The notes under the pieces are model-generated. The model was given only the letters and a program-made list of their open reading frames with translations, searched no databases and was not told the origin of the DNA. The position numbers and the translations under genes were made by a program. A DNA stretch of 64,000 nucleotides from Thioalbus denitrificans (GTDB lineage: Bacteria; Pseudomonadota; Gammaproteobacteria; DSM-26407): NCBI RefSeq assembly GCF_003337735.1, contig NZ_QPJY01000002.1, positions 186,001 to 250,000 on the forward strand, read 5' to 3'. Below are positions 20,262-31,085 of this stretch, one piece after another. Numbering within the stretch: the stretch's first letter is position 1; every line of letters begins with the position of its first letter.

Positions 20262-20645
20262 ATGGCTTACAGCGACAAGGTCATGGACCACTACGAGAAC
20301 CCGCGCAACGTGGGCAACCTGGACAAGCAGGATCCCAACGTCGGCACCGGCATGGTGGGCGCACCCGCCTGCGGCGACGTGATGAAGCTCCAGATCAGGG
20401 TCAATGACCAGGGCGTCATCGAGGATGCCAAGTTCAAGACCTATGGCTGCGGCTCGGCCATCGCCTCCAGCTCCCTGGTCACCGAATGGGTGAAGGGCAA
20501 GACCCTGGAGGAGGCCCGCCAGATCAAGAACAGCGCCATTGCCGAGGAGCTGGCGCTGCCGCCGGTGAAGATCCACTGCTCGGTGCTGGCCGAGGACGCC
20601 ATCAAGGCCGCCATCGAGGACTTCCAGTCCAAGCGCAAGGGCTGA
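20262..20645 (+). CDS. iscU: Fe-S cluster scaffold IscU
   Basis: IscU assembles the nascent [2Fe-2S] cluster from IscS sulfur. The 127-residue product is full length, with the three ligand cysteines at 37 (APACGD), 63 (TYGCGSA) and 106 (KIHCSV), and the LPPVK motif just before Cys106 that HscA recognises. Starts [18 protein letters not shown] with GAGGGAAAGACG upstream, so ATG 20262 is secure. Confidence 0.98.
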   Translation: MAYSDKVMDHYENPRNVGNLDKQDPNVGTGMVGAPACGDVMKLQIRVNDQGVIEDAKFKTYGCGSAIASSSLVTEWVKGKTLEEARQIKNSAIAEELALPPVKIHCSVLAEDAIKAAIEDFQSKRKG

Positions 20646-20775
20646 ACCGGCCGGATCCGGGGTGCCGCGCAGCCGGGCTGTGCTACCATTGGCCGCCCGA
20701 CAGCGGCCGGAACACCGGGTACACGGTCCGGTCGAACCGGATATAGAACCGAGAGCCACATGGGAGTCGATGCTA

Positions 20776-21099
20776 ATGGCTATCACGATGACTGAAGCGG
20801 CCGCCGATCATGTGCGGAAATACATGGCCAACCGCGGCAAGGGCGAAGGCCTGCGGGTGGGGGTCAAGCCGTCCGGCTGTTCCGGCATGGCCTATGTCCT
20901 GGAATTCGCCGATGCCGTCGGGCCCGAGGACCAGGTCTTCGAGGACCACGGGGTGAAGATCATCGTGGACCCCAAGAGCCTGATCTACCTCGACGGCACC
21001 CAGCTGGACTATGCCCGCGAGGGGCTCAACGAGGGGTTCAAGTTCAACAATCCCAACGCCAAGAATGCCTGCGGCTGCGGCGAGAGCTTCGGTGTCTGA
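20776..21099 (+). CDS. iscA: Iron-sulfur cluster assembly protein IscA
   Basis: An A-type carrier that passes clusters to target proteins; 107 residues. The three conserved cysteines are at 35 (SGCSGM), 99 and 101 (CGCGESF). ATG 20776 gives the canonical MAIT start; an ATG two codons earlier (20770) is possible. The 130-base gap after iscU is longer than elsewhere in this operon and contains GC-rich inverted repeats, but I see no clear promoter or terminator there. Confidence 0.96.
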   Translation: MAITMTEAAADHVRKYMANRGKGEGLRVGVKPSGCSGMAYVLEFADAVGPEDQVFEDHGVKIIVDPKSLIYLDGTQLDYAREGLNEGFKFNNPNAKNACGCGESFGV

Positions 21100-21655
21100 A
21101 ATCCAGCCGACCACCCCGCCGGTGGTTGACGATTTCTTCGCCCTGTTCGGCATTGAACCCGGCTTCGCTCTCGACGCGACGGATCTGGCCGGTCGCTACC
21201 GCGATCTGCAGCGAAGCGTCCACCCGGACCGCTTCGCCGGCGCCTCCGACCGGGACCGCCTGCTGGCGGTACAGAAGGCGTCGCTCATCAACGAAGCCTA
21301 CCAGACCCTGCGCGACCCGCTCCGGCGGGCGTGCTACCTGCTCGAGCGCCGGGGTTTCGACCCCGGACTCGAAAACAACACGGTCATGGATCCCGCTTTC
21401 CTGATGGACCAGCTGGAGCTGCGCGAGGGTCTCGAGGAGGCCCGTGACGCGGAGCGGCCGGCCGAGGCCGTGGCCCGTGTCGCCGGCGACATCGAGGCGC
21501 GCATCGACGCACTGCGAACGGAGCTGGCGCGAGAGTTCGATTCCGGCACCGCCGAGTCCCTGCAGGCGGCCTGCGAGGCCGTCCGGCGACTGCAGTTCAT
21601 GGAGCGCCTGCACCAGCAGGCGACCGATCTGGAGGAGGAACTGCTCGAGCTCTGA
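21092..21655 (+). CDS. hscB: Fe-S co-chaperone HscB
   Basis: A J-domain protein that brings IscU to the HscA chaperone. The 187-residue product has an N-terminal J domain with HPDRFAG, and a C-terminal helical IscU-binding domain ([18 protein letters not shown]). The start is GTG 21092, overlapping the last 8 bases of iscA; it gives [20 protein letters not shown], a normal HscB N-terminus. The frame is open further upstream, but only inside iscA. Confidence 0.94.
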   Translation: MSEIQPTTPPVVDDFFALFGIEPGFALDATDLAGRYRDLQRSVHPDRFAGASDRDRLLAVQKASLINEAYQTLRDPLRRACYLLERRGFDPGLENNTVMDPAFLMDQLELREGLEEARDAERPAEAVARVAGDIEARIDALRTELAREFDSGTAESLQAACEAVRRLQFMERLHQQATDLEEELLEL

Positions 21656-21815
21656 GTGCCGGCCGGGACGGCATGGGGCCCGCGAGTGTGATGACCGCCC
21701 CGGACCCAGGCCCAGCGGCGGCATACGACTCCTGGCGGGCGATTCTCCGGCAACGCTCCCTGAAGCGCTCCGCTTCAAGGTCTACCCATTCGAACGTCTG
21801 ATCGAAACCTGAAAC

Positions 21816-23696
21816 ATGGCACTTCTGCAGATATCCGAGCCGGGCCAGTCGATGGCCCCGCACCAGCAACGCCTCGCCGTCGGCATCGATCTCGGCACCA
21901 CCAATTCCCTGGTCGCCTCCGTGCGCAGCGGCAGCGCCGAGACCCTGCCCGATGCCGGGGGGCGGCACCTGCTGCCCTCCGTGGTGCACTACAGCGCGGA
22001 CGGCGGCGTGCTCGTCGGCTACGAGGCGCGCAAGTTCGCCCACGAGGACCCGCTCAACACCATCGCCTCGGTGAAGCGGCTCATGGGGCGCGGCGTGAGC
22101 GACGTGAAGTACGCCGGCTCCCTGCTCCCCTATGACTTCGTCGGCTGCGAGGAGGGCATGCCCCGCCTGCGGACCGTCGCCGGTGAAATCAGCCCGGTGG
22201 AGGTCTCGGCCGAGATCCTTAAGGCGCTGGCCGCGCGGGCGGAGGATACGCTGGGCGGCGAGCTGAGCGGCGTGGTGGTCACGGTGCCCGCCTATTTCGA
22301 CGATGCGCAGCGGCAGGCCACCAAGGATGCCGCCCAGCTGGCCGGCCTGAAGGTGCTGCGGCTGCTCAGCGAACCCACCGCCGCGGCCGTGGCCTATGGC
22401 CTCGATCGGGGCTCCGAGGGCATCCATGCCGTCTATGACCTGGGCGGCGGCACCTTCGACATCTCCATCCTCCACCTCAACAAGGGCGTGTTCGAGGTGA
22501 TGGCCACCGGCGGCGACACGGCGCTGGGCGGTGACGACATGGACCGGGCCGTGGCGGAGTGGATCATGGCCCAGGCGGGTGTCTGCGATGACGCCAGCCA
22601 CCAGGAGCTGCGCCGGCTCATGACCCATGCCTGCGCCGCGAAGGAGGCGCTGACGGAGGCCGAACAGACCACCATCGTCATCGATTGCGGCAGGCGGGGC
22701 AGCTGGGAGGGAGTGCTGACCCGTGCGCAGTTCGATGCCCTGGTGGATCCCATCATCGACCGGACTCTGGCCACCACCCGCCGGACCCTGCGCGACGCCG
22801 GGCTGAAAGCCGCCGAGGTCGCCGACGTGGTGATGGTGGGCGGCTCCACCCGGGTGCCGCGGGTGCGGGAGCGGGTCAGCGAGTTCTTCGGCCGCCCGGT
22901 GCTCACCGACATCGATCCCGAGCGGGTGGTGGCCGTCGGCGCGGCCATCCAGGCCGATATCCTGGTGGGCAACAAGCCCGAGAACGAGATGCTCCTGCTC
23001 GACGTGCTGCCCCTGTCGCTCGGCATGGAGACCATGGGCGGACTGGTGGAGAAGGTCATCCCCCGCAACACGCCCATTCCGGCGGCCCGGGCACAGGATT
23101 TCACCACCTTCAAGGACGGTCAGACCGCCATGGCCATCCACGTGGTCCAGGGCGAGCGCGAACTGGTCAGCGATTGCCGTTCGCTGGCCCGCTTCGAGCT
23201 GCATGAGATCCCCGCCATGGTGGCGGGCGCGGCCCGCATCCGCATCACCTTCCAGGTGGATGCCGACGGCCTGCTCAGTGTCTCGGCCCGGGAACTGTCC
23301 ACCGGGGTGGAGAGCAGCATCCAGGTGAAGCCTTCCTACGGCCTCAACGAGGCGGAGATCGAGTCCATGCTCCGCGACTCCCTGGATCACGCCAAGGACG
23401 ATGTCCAGGCGCGCAACCTGCGCGAGCAGCAGGTGGAGGCCGACCGCCTGCTGGAGAATCTCGACAGCGCGCTGGAAGCCGATGGCGAAAGCCTGCTCAG
23501 CGGCGCGGAGCGGGAGGCCATCGATGGCGCCATGACGGCGCTGCGCGAGGCGCGCTCGGGCAGCGATCAGCGCCTGATCAAGCGCCGCATGGAGGAGCTC
23601 GACCGGCTGACGGCCGAGTTCGCCGCCCGGCGCATGGATGCCAGCATCCGCCGGGCGCTGCAGGGTCACAAACTGGAAGAGTTCGCGGGGGGTTGA
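21816..23696 (+). CDS. hscA: Fe-S protein assembly chaperone HscA
   Basis: A specialised Hsp70 that drives cluster release from IscU. The 626-residue product has the ATPase core ([63 protein letters not shown]) and a substrate-binding domain starting [18 protein letters not shown]. Length is normal for HscA and shorter than DnaK. It is separated from hscB by 160 bases, an unusually long gap for this pair; nothing clearly coding is seen there. Confidence 0.97.
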   Translation: MALLQISEPGQSMAPHQQRLAVGIDLGTTNSLVASVRSGSAETLPDAGGRHLLPSVVHYSADGGVLVGYEARKFAHEDPLNTIASVKRLMGRGVSDVKYAGSLLPYDFVGCEEGMPRLRTVAGEISPVEVSAEILKALAARAEDTLGGELSGVVVTVPAYFDDAQRQATKDAAQLAGLKVLRLLSEPTAAAVAYGLDRGSEGIHAVYDLGGGTFDISILHLNKGVFEVMATGGDTALGGDDMDRAVAEWIMAQAGVCDDASHQELRRLMTHACAAKEALTEAEQTTIVIDCGRRGSWEGVLTRAQFDALVDPIIDRTLATTRRTLRDAGLKAAEVADVVMVGGSTRVPRVRERVSEFFGRPVLTDIDPERVVAVGAAIQADILVGNKPENEMLLLDVLPLSLGMETMGGLVEKVIPRNTPIPAARAQDFTTFKDGQTAMAIHVVQGERELVSDCRSLARFELHEIPAMVAGAARIRITFQVDADGLLSVSARELSTGVESSIQVKPSYGLNEAEIESMLRDSLDHAKDDVQARNLREQQVEADRLLENLDSALEADGESLLSGAEREAIDGAMTALREARSGSDQRLIKRRMEELDRLTAEFAARRMDASIRRALQGHKLEEFAGG

Positions 23697-23698
23697 GG

Positions 23699-24037
23699 GT
23701 GCCGAGAATCATTTTTCTTCCACACGAGGACTATTGCCCGGAGGGCATGGTCGTGGATGCCGAGCCGGGAACCACCATCCTGGACGCGGCCCTGGCGCAT
23801 GGCATCGAGCTGGAGCATGCCTGCGAGAAATCCTGCGCCTGCACGACCTGCCACCTGATTGTCCGCGAGGGGTTCGAGTCGCTCGAGGATGCCGACGAGG
23901 TGGAGGAGGACATGCTCGACAAGGCCTGGGGCCTGGAGCCGGAGTCGCGCCTCGGCTGCCAGGCGGTGGTTGCCGACGCGGACCTGGTGGTGGAGATTCC
24001 GAAGTACAACATCAACCTGGCCTCGGAGCATCACTGA
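23699..24037 (+). CDS. fdx: ISC system [2Fe-2S] ferredoxin
   Basis: The adrenodoxin-type ferredoxin of the isc operon, supplying electrons for cluster assembly; 112 residues. The ligand cysteines are in HACEKSCACTTCH and later RLGCQAVV, with LDKAWGLEPESRL before the last. GTG at 23699 gives the typical PRIIFLPHEDYCPEG start, with a G-run (23686-23692) as Shine-Dalgarno; a TTG two codons earlier overlaps the hscA stop and is less likely. Confidence 0.96.
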   Translation: MPRIIFLPHEDYCPEGMVVDAEPGTTILDAALAHGIELEHACEKSCACTTCHLIVREGFESLEDADEVEEDMLDKAWGLEPESRLGCQAVVADADLVVEIPKYNINLASEHH

Positions 24038-24231
24038 TGAAGTGGACCGATATCAACGACATCGCCATCGAGCTGGACGAGTCCCATCCGGAGGTCGACC
24101 CGCGCTATGTCCGCTTCACCGACCTGCATGCCTGGGTGTGTGCCCTGGAGGGGTTCGACGACGACCCCGAACACTCCAACGAGAAGATACTGGAGGCCAT
24201 CCAGATGGCCTGGATGGAGGAGCGGGACTGA
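24037..24231 (+). CDS. iscX: Fe-S cluster assembly protein IscX
   Basis: A 64-residue acidic protein that binds IscS and modulates cluster assembly. It shows the family pattern MKWTDINDIAIELDESHPEVDP, VRFTDLHAWVCALEGF and NEKILEAIQMAWMEE. The ATG overlaps the fdx stop (ATGA), showing translational coupling. Last gene of the operon. Confidence 0.96.
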   Translation: MKWTDINDIAIELDESHPEVDPRYVRFTDLHAWVCALEGFDDDPEHSNEKILEAIQMAWMEERD

Positions 24232-24393
24232 GCGGTTCCGCCCCGTTCCGGGCCTGCCGCCGGGCGGCGCCGGCCTGACGCGGCTGAGGTTCGCAGGCGT
24301 CGGGACGCGGGGCCGGGCGATCCCCGCCGGGCCCGTCGGAAAACCGGCACCGGCACCGCTTGCCGAATCCCAAAGACCGTGTCATTGCCCCGG

Positions 24394-24415
24394 AACCCGC
24401 GTATAATCGCGGGTT
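24394..24415. promoter_or_regulatory. Inverted repeat enclosing a -10 hexamer: ndk promoter and/or isc terminator
   Basis: AACCCGCG (24394-24401) and its perfect complement (24408-24415) flank TATAAT. GTGTCA at 24379-24384 is a 4/6 match to a -35, exactly 17 bases upstream, so this can be the ndk promoter. The same repeat is followed by CAG and five T (24419-24423), so it may also act as an isc terminator. Confidence 0.6.
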
Positions 24416-24513
24416 CAGTTTTTCTCGGGAACCCGGTCGCGCGCGAGATTCTGGAGCGGCGCTGGGAACTCTGGTGTTAATCTTTCAAAAACAATTGACT
24501 AGCGGAGCTATCG

Positions 24514-24945
24514 ATGGCCGTTGAACGCACCCTTTCCATCATCAAGCCCGATGCCGTGGCGAAGAATGTCATCGGTGAAATCTACAGCCGGTTCGAGAAG
24601 GCGGGCCTGCGCATCGTCGCCGCCCGGATGCTGCACCTGAGCCGCGAGCAGGCGGAGGGTTTCTATGCCGTGCACAGGGAACGTCCCTTCTTCAACGACC
24701 TGGTGGCGTTCATGACCTCCGGCCCGGTGATGGTCCAGGCGCTGGAAGGCGAGGACGCCATCGCCAAGCACCGCGAGGTGATGGGCGCCACCAATCCGAA
24801 GGAGGCCGCGCCCGGCACCATCCGCGCCGATTTCGCCTCCACCATCGACGAGAATGCCGTGCACGGCTCCGATGGTCCCGACACCGCCAAGACCGAGATC
24901 GCCTTCTTCTTCAGGGAAGAGGAGATCTGCCCCCGTACCCGCTGA
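24514..24945 (+). CDS. ndk: Nucleoside-diphosphate kinase
   Basis: Ndk balances NTP/dNTP pools through a phospho-histidine intermediate; 143 residues, normal length. Shown by [46 protein letters not shown] and the active site NAVHGSD (His at about 117). CGGAGCTATCG precedes the ATG. Probably transcribed from the TATAAT promoter at 24402-24407. Confidence 0.98.
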   Translation: MAVERTLSIIKPDAVAKNVIGEIYSRFEKAGLRIVAARMLHLSREQAEGFYAVHRERPFFNDLVAFMTSGPVMVQALEGEDAIAKHREVMGATNPKEAAPGTIRADFASTIDENAVHGSDGPDTAKTEIAFFFREEEICPRTR

Positions 24946-24988
24946 ATCCGGAGCGCCGGCGGCCTCAGGCCGCCGGCCCCCCCGACCC

Positions 24989-26107
24989 ATGCCTATGGCC
25001 GCGACGACGACGCCCAAGATCAACCTTCTGGACCTGGACCGTGAGGGCCTCGCGGCCTTTTTCACGGAGCTGGGCGAGAAGCCGTTCCGTGCCACCCAGG
25101 TCATGCAGTGGATTCACCAGCATGGCGTCGTCGACTTCGCGGCCATGACCAACCTGAGCAAGGCGCTCCGGGCCCGCCTCGCCGAGGTCGCGGAAGTGCG
25201 TCTGCCGGAGGTGGCCCTGGAGCAGCGCTCCACCGACGGCACCTGCAAGTGGCTGCTGCGCCTGGCCGACGGCAACTGCGTCGAGGCCGTGTTCATTCCC
25301 GAAGAGGGGCGCGGAACGCTGTGTGTCTCCTCCCAGGTGGGATGCGCCCTGGACTGCACCTTCTGCTCCACGGCCCGGCAGGGGTTCAACCGCAATCTCA
25401 CCTGCGGCGAGATCATCGGCCAGGTCTGGCTGGCGGTACGGGAGCTGGATCCCGAGCCCGGCACGGGCCGCGACCGGATGGTCACGAACGTGGTGCTGAT
25501 GGGCATGGGCGAACCCCTGCTCAACCTCGACAACGTGGTTCGGGCCACCAACCTGATGATGGATGATCTCGCCTACGGCCTGTCCAAGCGCCGGGTCACC
25601 CTGAGCACCGCGGGTGTCGTGCCGGCCCTCGACCGGCTGGCCGAGGTCAGCGATGTCAGCCTGGCCGTCTCCCTCCACGCGCCGGACGACGAACTCCGCA
25701 ACGAGCTGGTGCCCATCAACCGCAAGTATCCCATCCGGGAGTTGCTGGCGGCCTGTCGGCGCTACCTGGGAGAAAATGACCGGCGCCGGGTAACCATCGA
25801 GTACGTGCTGCTGGCCGGCATCAATGATTCGCCGGCCCATGCCCGCGCCCTGTGCCGGGTGCTGAAGGGGCTGCCGTCCAAGATCAACCTGATACCCTTC
25901 AATCCGTTCCCGGGCGCGCCTTACGGCTGTCCGGACGATGCCACCATCGACGAGTTCCGCAACATCCTGATGGCGGCGGGCTACACCACGGTCACCCGCA
26001 AGACCCGGGGCGCGGACATCGATGCCGCCTGCGGTCAGCTCGTCGGGCGGGTCGCCGACCGGACCCGCCGCACCCAGCGCATCGCCCTGCAGGGAGGACA
26101 AGTGTGA
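24989..26107 (+). CDS. rlmN: Dual-specificity 23S rRNA/tRNA adenine C2-methyltransferase RlmN
   Basis: A radical-SAM enzyme that methylates A2503 of 23S rRNA and A37 of some tRNAs. The 372-residue product has the radical-SAM cysteines in [66 protein letters not shown] and the C-terminal methyl-carrying cysteine in [14 protein letters not shown] 24989 or 24995 could be used. It is followed without a gap by pilW, the usual order. Confidence 0.97.
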   Translation: MPMAATTTPKINLLDLDREGLAAFFTELGEKPFRATQVMQWIHQHGVVDFAAMTNLSKALRARLAEVAEVRLPEVALEQRSTDGTCKWLLRLADGNCVEAVFIPEEGRGTLCVSSQVGCALDCTFCSTARQGFNRNLTCGEIIGQVWLAVRELDPEPGTGRDRMVTNVVLMGMGEPLLNLDNVVRATNLMMDDLAYGLSKRRVTLSTAGVVPALDRLAEVSDVSLAVSLHAPDDELRNELVPINRKYPIRELLAACRRYLGENDRRRVTIEYVLLAGINDSPAHARALCRVLKGLPSKINLIPFNPFPGAPYGCPDDATIDEFRNILMAAGYTTVTRKTRGADIDAACGQLVGRVADRTRRTQRIALQGGQV

Positions 26108-26889
26108 TGAGGAAGGCGTTGAAAGGGGGCTGGCTCCTGATCCTGGTGTTGGCCCTGGCCGGCTGCAACACGCTGCAGAGCCGCACCGAGCCGGTCACGA
26201 CCATTCCCGGCGTGGATCGCGAGCCGACCAAGGCGGAGATCTATACCAATCTCGGGGTTGCCTACATGGAAGGCGGTCGTCCCGATCTCGCCATGTCGAA
26301 ACTGCAGCGGGCGCTGCAGGAGGATCCGCGTCTGCCTTCGGCCCACCATGCCATGGGGCTGCTCCGGGCCCGGCTGCGCGAATACGACGCGGCGGAGAGC
26401 TCGTTCAAGCGGGCGCTGGAGCTGCAGCCGAACTACTCCGAGGCGCACAACAACTACGGCGTGTTCCTGTGCGAGCTCAAGCGCTACGACGACGCCGACC
26501 GGGAGTTCCAGCTGGCGCTCGACAATCCGCTCTACCGCACCCCGGCCATGGCCTATGAGAATGCCGGCCAGTGCGCCCTGCTGGCGGGCAGGAACGAGCA
26601 GGCGGAGAAGTATTTCCGCAGTGCGCTGGGCAACAACAGCCGCCTGCCGAAGTCCCTCTACCAGCTCGCCCGCATCGAATTCGAGCGCGGTAACCGGGAA
26701 CTGGCCCAGGACTACCTGGACCGGTTTCTGAAAGTTTCCGAACAGACGCCGCAGAGTCTGTGGCTCGGGATTCGCCTGGCCCGCGCTGCCGGTGACGATG
26801 ACCGGGCGGCGAGCTACGCGCTGCTGTTGCGGGCCCGGTTCCCGGATTCCGAGGAGAACCGATTGCTGATGCAGACGGGGAATCAATGA
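26107..26889 (+). CDS. pilW: Type IV pilus biogenesis/stability lipoprotein PilW (PilF)
   Basis: A 260-residue TPR outer-membrane lipoprotein that pilots secretin assembly. The signal ends at the lipobox LALAGC (Cys near 20). About six TPR-like repeats follow (AEIYTNLGVAYMEGGRPDLA, PSAHHAMGLLRARLREYDAA, SEAHNNYGVFLCELKRYDDA). The ATG overlaps the rlmN stop (GTGATGA). No other pilus gene is in the window; this rlmN-pilW-rodZ-ispG-hisS order is conserved in gammaproteobacteria. Confidence 0.94.
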   Translation: MRKALKGGWLLILVLALAGCNTLQSRTEPVTTIPGVDREPTKAEIYTNLGVAYMEGGRPDLAMSKLQRALQEDPRLPSAHHAMGLLRARLREYDAAESSFKRALELQPNYSEAHNNYGVFLCELKRYDDADREFQLALDNPLYRTPAMAYENAGQCALLAGRNEQAEKYFRSALGNNSRLPKSLYQLARIEFERGNRELAQDYLDRFLKVSEQTPQSLWLGIRLARAAGDDDRAASYALLLRARFPDSEENRLLMQTGNQ

Positions 26890-27896
26890 TGGAAACCGCA
26901 GTCGATCCAGCCGAGGAGAACAACCGCAGCGACCGGCTCCAGCCCGGGTCGCGGTTGCGTGCCGCACGGGAAGCCCGTGGCCTGAGCACTGCCGAGGTGG
27001 CTGCGCAGCTGCACCTGACCCGGAGCATCATCGATGCGCTCGAGACCGACAATTACGATGCCGGTCCGGGTCCCGTGTTCATGCGCGGCTACCTGCGCAG
27101 CTACGCCCGCCTGATGGGGCTGCCCACCGACGAGCTGCTGATCCAGCTCGACGGGGTGGAGGGGGCCAGCTGGACGGAGCCGCCCCGGGTCACGCCCAGG
27201 CCGGCGCGGACCCAGGCCCGCATGAGCGATCGCCCGGTGCGCTGGATTACCTACGCCATCGTCGGTGGCATCATTGCCCTGACCGTGATCTGGTGGCGCA
27301 GCAATATCACCGAGGATCAGCCGGCGCCCGCCACCGCGCCCGCTGCCGGCATGGCCGGGGAGGGCGCGGAGCCCATGCCGCCCCCGCGCCCGGTCGGGTC
27401 CGAACCGGCTGTCCCGATCACGCAGCCGCCCGGCCCGGGCCTGGCCGCGGAGCCGGACTCGGCGCCGGCAATCGCAGCCGCCGCCCCCGAAGCGGCCCCG
27501 TCCGCCCCGCCGTCACCCATGCCGGAGGCCCCCGCCGGAGCGGAGGGGGCGCCGGGGCCGGCAGCCGCCCGGACCGGCACGGCGCCCGCTCCGGACGACG
27601 GGACGACGGCGGCTGCGGCCGACTCCGCAGCCGCGGAAGCGGAGGTGGGTGCGGCGGATCTGCGCCTCACCTTCAGCGGCGAGTGCTGGGTGCGGATTAC
27701 CGACGGCAGCGGCAAGGTACTGAAGGTGGGCGTCATCCCGGCGGGCGAAACCCTGGAGTACAGCGGCGGCCTGCCGTACCGGGTGGTGCTGGGCAATGCG
27801 CCGGTGGTGAAGGTCGAGTACCGCGGTGAGCCCTACGATCACCTCGCCTCCGGCCGTCAGGGCGTGGCCCGCTTCACCCTCGGCGAAGGCAACTGA
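26886..27896 (+). CDS. rodZ: Cytoskeleton protein RodZ
   Basis: RodZ links MreB to the cell-wall elongation machinery. The 336-residue product has a cytoplasmic Xre-like HTH ([20 protein letters not shown], about 21-40; [16 protein letters not shown]), one membrane helix ([18 protein letters not shown], about 119-136), a long Pro/Ala-rich periplasmic linker (about 145-250) and a DUF4115 beta domain at the C-terminus ([20 protein letters not shown]). The ATG overlaps the pilW stop; a second ATG one codon later is equally possible. Confidence 0.95.
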   Translation: MMETAVDPAEENNRSDRLQPGSRLRAAREARGLSTAEVAAQLHLTRSIIDALETDNYDAGPGPVFMRGYLRSYARLMGLPTDELLIQLDGVEGASWTEPPRVTPRPARTQARMSDRPVRWITYAIVGGIIALTVIWWRSNITEDQPAPATAPAAGMAGEGAEPMPPPRPVGSEPAVPITQPPGPGLAAEPDSAPAIAAAAPEAAPSAPPSPMPEAPAGAEGAPGPAAARTGTAPAPDDGTTAAAADSAAAEAEVGAADLRLTFSGECWVRITDGSGKVLKVGVIPAGETLEYSGGLPYRVVLGNAPVVKVEYRGEPYDHLASGRQGVARFTLGEGN

Positions 27897-27910
27897 ACGG
27901 AGCCCCTTCC

Positions 27911-29011
27911 ATGCACGGTCCGGCAGCCGTAAAGCGCAGGGTCTCGCGCCGCATCATGGTGGGCAGCGTGCCGGTGGGAGGCGACGCCCCCATCAGCGTG
28001 CAGAGCATGACCAACACCGACACCTGCGACGTGGAGGCCACGGTGGCGCAGGTCCGGGCCCTGGAGCGGGCGGGGGCCGACATCGTCCGGGTTTCCATCC
28101 CGACCATGGACGCGGCCGAGGCCTTCGGTCGCATCAAGGCCCAGGTGCGGGTGCCCCTGGTGACGGACATCCACTTCGATTACCGCATCGCCCTGCGGGT
28201 GGCGGAGCTGGGCGCCGACTGCCTGCGCATCAATCCGGGCAACATCGGGCGCGAGGACCGTGTCCGCGCCGTGGTGGATGCCGCCCGGGACCGCGGCATT
28301 CCGATCCGGATCGGCGTCAATGCGGGGTCCCTGGAAAAGGATCTCCAGATCAAGTACGGAGAGCCCACGCCGGAGGCGCTGGTGGAGTCCGCCCTGCGCC
28401 ACATCGATATCCTCGACCGGCTCTCCTATCCCGATTTCAAGGTGAGTCTCAAGGCGTCCGACGTGTTCATGACCGTGGCCGCCTATCGTCAGCTCGCCGG
28501 CCAGATCGAGCAGCCCCTGCACCTCGGCATCACCGAGGCGGGCGGACTGCGCTCCGGCGCGGTGAAGTCCGCGGTGGGGCTGGGCATGCTCCTGGCCGAG
28601 GGCATCGGCGATACGCTCCGCGTCTCCCTGGCCGCCGATCCCGTGGAGGAGATCAAGGTGGGGTTCGATATCCTCAAGAGCCTGCACCTGCGCAGCAAGG
28701 GCATCAACTTCATCGCCTGTCCCACCTGCGCCCGGCAGGAGTTCGATGTGATCGCCACGGTCAATGCCCTGGAGCAGCGGCTGGAGGATGTCATCGACCC
28801 GCTCGACGTGGCCATCATCGGCTGCGTGGTCAACGGACCGGGGGAGGCCCGCGAGGCCCAGGTCGGCCTGACCGGCGGCGACCCTGCCAACCTGCTCTAC
28901 CTGGACGGCAGCCCGAGCCGCAAGGTGGGCAATGCGGGCCTGGTGGACGAACTGGAGCGGGTCATCCGCGAGCGCCTGCAGAAACAACGCGACACGGAAC
29001 AGGACAGCTGA
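27911..29011 (+). CDS. ispG: 4-hydroxy-3-methylbut-2-enyl-diphosphate synthase (IspG/GcpE)
   Basis: IspG is a [4Fe-4S] enzyme of the MEP isoprenoid pathway. The 366-residue product has [56 protein letters not shown], and the cluster cysteines in [10 protein letters not shown] and [12 protein letters not shown]. It starts at ATG 27911, 14 bases after rodZ. A supply of clusters from the nearby isc operon is expected but not specific. Confidence 0.98.
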   Translation: MHGPAAVKRRVSRRIMVGSVPVGGDAPISVQSMTNTDTCDVEATVAQVRALERAGADIVRVSIPTMDAAEAFGRIKAQVRVPLVTDIHFDYRIALRVAELGADCLRINPGNIGREDRVRAVVDAARDRGIPIRIGVNAGSLEKDLQIKYGEPTPEALVESALRHIDILDRLSYPDFKVSLKASDVFMTVAAYRQLAGQIEQPLHLGITEAGGLRSGAVKSAVGLGMLLAEGIGDTLRVSLAADPVEEIKVGFDILKSLHLRSKGINFIACPTCARQEFDVIATVNALEQRLEDVIDPLDVAIIGCVVNGPGEAREAQVGLTGGDPANLLYLDGSPSRKVGNAGLVDELERVIRERLQKQRDTEQDS

Positions 29012-29017
29012 GCAGTG

Positions 29018-29037
29018 CTCTCCGCCCCGGCGGAGAG
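29018..29037 (+). other. Leader hairpin between ispG and hisS
   Basis: CTCTCCGCC (29018-29026) and GGCGGAGAG (29029-29037) are perfect complements, ending 22 bases before the hisS start chosen here. No T-run. It may modulate hisS expression or mRNA stability, and its presence argues that the frame upstream of 29060 is not coding. Confidence 0.55.
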
Positions 29038-29059
29038 CGGAAAGGTCAACGGGGGAAAC

Positions 29060-30358
29060 TTGTCCAAAGCAATTCAGGCCGTCCGCGGGATGAACGATAT
29101 CCTGCCGGACCAGACGCCCTACTGGCAGCAGATCGAGGGTGCCGTGCGGGATATTCTCGCCGCGTACGGCTACGGCGAGATCCGCATGCCCATCGTGGAG
29201 CGGACCGAGCTGTTCGCGCGTTCCATCGGCGAGGTCACCGATATCGTCGAGAAGGAGATGTACACTTTCACGGATCGCAACGGCGACAGCCTGACGTTGC
29301 GTCCCGAGGGTACCGCCGGCTGCGTGCGCGCCGGGATCGAGAACGGGCTGCTCTACAACCAGGTGCAGCGGCTCTGGTATCTCGGTCCCATGTTCCGTCA
29401 CGAGCGGCCGCAGAAGGGGCGCTACCGCCAGTTCCACCAGATCGGCGCCGAGGTGTTCGGCCTCGAGGGGCCGGACGTGGACGCGGAGCTGATCCTGATG
29501 ACGGGCCGCCTGTGGCGGCAGCTGGGCATCGCTGACCTGGTGGAGCTGCAGATCAACTCCCTGGGCACCGCCGCGGCCCGCGCGGCCTACCGTGACCGGC
29601 TGGTGGACTACCTGAAGGAACACCATGCGGCCCTGGACGAGGACAGCCGGCGACGGCTGGAAACCAACCCGCTGCGCATCCTCGACAGCAAGAATCCCGA
29701 CATGCAGCCGATTATCGGGCAGGCGCCGCTGCTGATCGATCATCTGGACCCCGAATCGCGGGCGCATTTCGATCGTCTCGTGGCGGTGCTCGAGGCGGCC
29801 GGCTTGCGCTATACGCTCAATCCGCGTCTCGTCCGCGGGCTCGACTACTACGGCCGGACCGTGTTCGAGTGGGTCACCGACGCGCTGGGAGCCCAGGGAA
29901 CGGTCTGCGCCGGCGGCCGCTACGACGGCCTCGTGGAGCACCTGGGTGGCCGCGCCACGCCGGCGGTGGGTTTCGCCATGGGCCTGGAGCGGCTGGTGGC
30001 GTTGATGGAATCCGCGGAGCGGGCACGACCGGCCGATGTCGCCCCCCACGCCTACCTGGCGCTGCTGGGCGGCGACACGGTGCAGCAGGACGGGCTCCTG
30101 CTGGCCGAGCGGCTGCGGGATCGGGTGCCCGGTCTGCGGCTGCTGACCCATTGCGGCGGCGGTGGCCTCAAGGCCCAGCTCAAGCGGGCGGATCGCAGCG
30201 GTGCGGCCCTTGCGCTGCTGCTGGGCGAGAACGAGATCGCGCGCGGGGAAGTGGGGGTGAAGTACCTGCGCGAGGATCACGACCAGGAGAGTCTGGGCGA
30301 GGACGCCCTGTGCCGGTGCCTGGCAGCGCTGGTGGACGGTTCGGCCGCCGGGCATTGA
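29060..30358 (+). CDS. hisS: Histidyl-tRNA synthetase
   Basis: A class II synthetase charging tRNA-His; 432 residues from the start chosen. Motifs: [30 protein letters not shown] (motif 2 region), [45 protein letters not shown] (histidine-specific) and [13 protein letters not shown]...[10 protein letters not shown] (motif 3). TTG at 29060 is preferred, because [13 protein letters not shown] matches the family start and GGGGGAA lies just upstream. An in-frame GTG at 29015 would add 15 residues read through the hairpin at 29018-29037. Confidence 0.97.
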   Translation: MSKAIQAVRGMNDILPDQTPYWQQIEGAVRDILAAYGYGEIRMPIVERTELFARSIGEVTDIVEKEMYTFTDRNGDSLTLRPEGTAGCVRAGIENGLLYNQVQRLWYLGPMFRHERPQKGRYRQFHQIGAEVFGLEGPDVDAELILMTGRLWRQLGIADLVELQINSLGTAAARAAYRDRLVDYLKEHHAALDEDSRRRLETNPLRILDSKNPDMQPIIGQAPLLIDHLDPESRAHFDRLVAVLEAAGLRYTLNPRLVRGLDYYGRTVFEWVTDALGAQGTVCAGGRYDGLVEHLGGRATPAVGFAMGLERLVALMESAERARPADVAPHAYLALLGGDTVQQDGLLLAERLRDRVPGLRLLTHCGGGGLKAQLKRADRSGAALALLLGENEIARGEVGVKYLREDHDQESLGEDALCRCLAALVDGSAAGH

Positions 30359-30431
30359 CGCGCCGCCGTGCGCGATCTGATGCCGGGCGAACATATCAGC
30401 AATTTCGGAAACCGAGAGACGGGAGCAGGCC

Positions 30432-31085
30432 GTGGATGTCTATGATTCCGAGCAGGAACAGATAGAAGCCATCAAGAAATGGTGGAAGGAGAACGGCGTG
30501 GCCATTCTCCTCGGCCTGGTGCTGGGCCTGGGTGGCGTGTTCGGGTGGCGCTGGTGGGTCGGCTACCAGGACCAGCGTGCCGTGGACGCCTCCGGCCTCT
30601 ACGAGTCGGCCCTGGCGGCACTCGCCAAGGGTGGCGCGGAGCAGACCCGCGAGCTCGCGGATCGGCTCGCCGCCGATTACGCCGACACACCCTATGCGGT
30701 CCTGGCGGCCTTCGCGGCGGCCAAGGTCGCTGTGGACGGCGGTGACCTGGGTGCCGCCGAAGCGCGGCTGCGCTGGGCGCTGGACCATGCCGGGAGCGAA
30801 TCCTACCGGCACATGGCGCGTCTGCGCCTGGCGCGGGTGCTGGTCAGCGCCGATCGCGCCGAAGCTGCCCTGACACTGCTGCAGGGGGTCGAGGCCGGCA
30901 GCTTCGCGCCCCGCTACGACGAGCTGCGCGGCGATGCGCTGGCGCGCCTGGGACGCCGGGACGAAGCCCGCGCGGCCTACGCCGCGGCTCTCGCCGCATT
31001 GCCCGCACCGGCGGAGAATCGCGATCTGCTGCAAATGAAACTGAATGACCTGGCAACCCCCGTGACGGGCAAGGAGGGCCAATGA
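30432..31085 (+). CDS. yfgM: YfgM family ancillary SecYEG/PpiD protein
   Basis: A 217-residue inner-membrane protein with a short cytoplasmic N-terminus (DSEQEQIEAIKKWWKENG), one membrane helix (VAILLGLVLGLGGVFGWRWW, about 23-42) and a periplasmic TPR-like domain rich in alanine. In E. coli YfgM works with PpiD at the translocon. GTG 30432 follows GGGAGCAGGC. It overlaps bamB by 4 bases and sits between hisS and bamB as in most gammaproteobacteria. Confidence 0.93.
   Translation: MDVYDSEQEQIEAIKKWWKENGVAILLGLVLGLGGVFGWRWWVGYQDQRAVDASGLYESALAALAKGGAEQTRELADRLAADYADTPYAVLAAFAAAKVAVDGGDLGAAEARLRWALDHAGSESYRHMARLRLARVLVSADRAEAALTLLQGVEAGSFAPRYDELRGDALARLGRRDEARAAYAAALAALPAPAENRDLLQMKLNDLATPVTGKEGQ

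Noticed and set aside
21656-21815. Possible small gene between hscB and hscA
   Set aside because: Short frames exist, but none has a good start signal or a recognisable product, and the two frames available give unrelated peptides.
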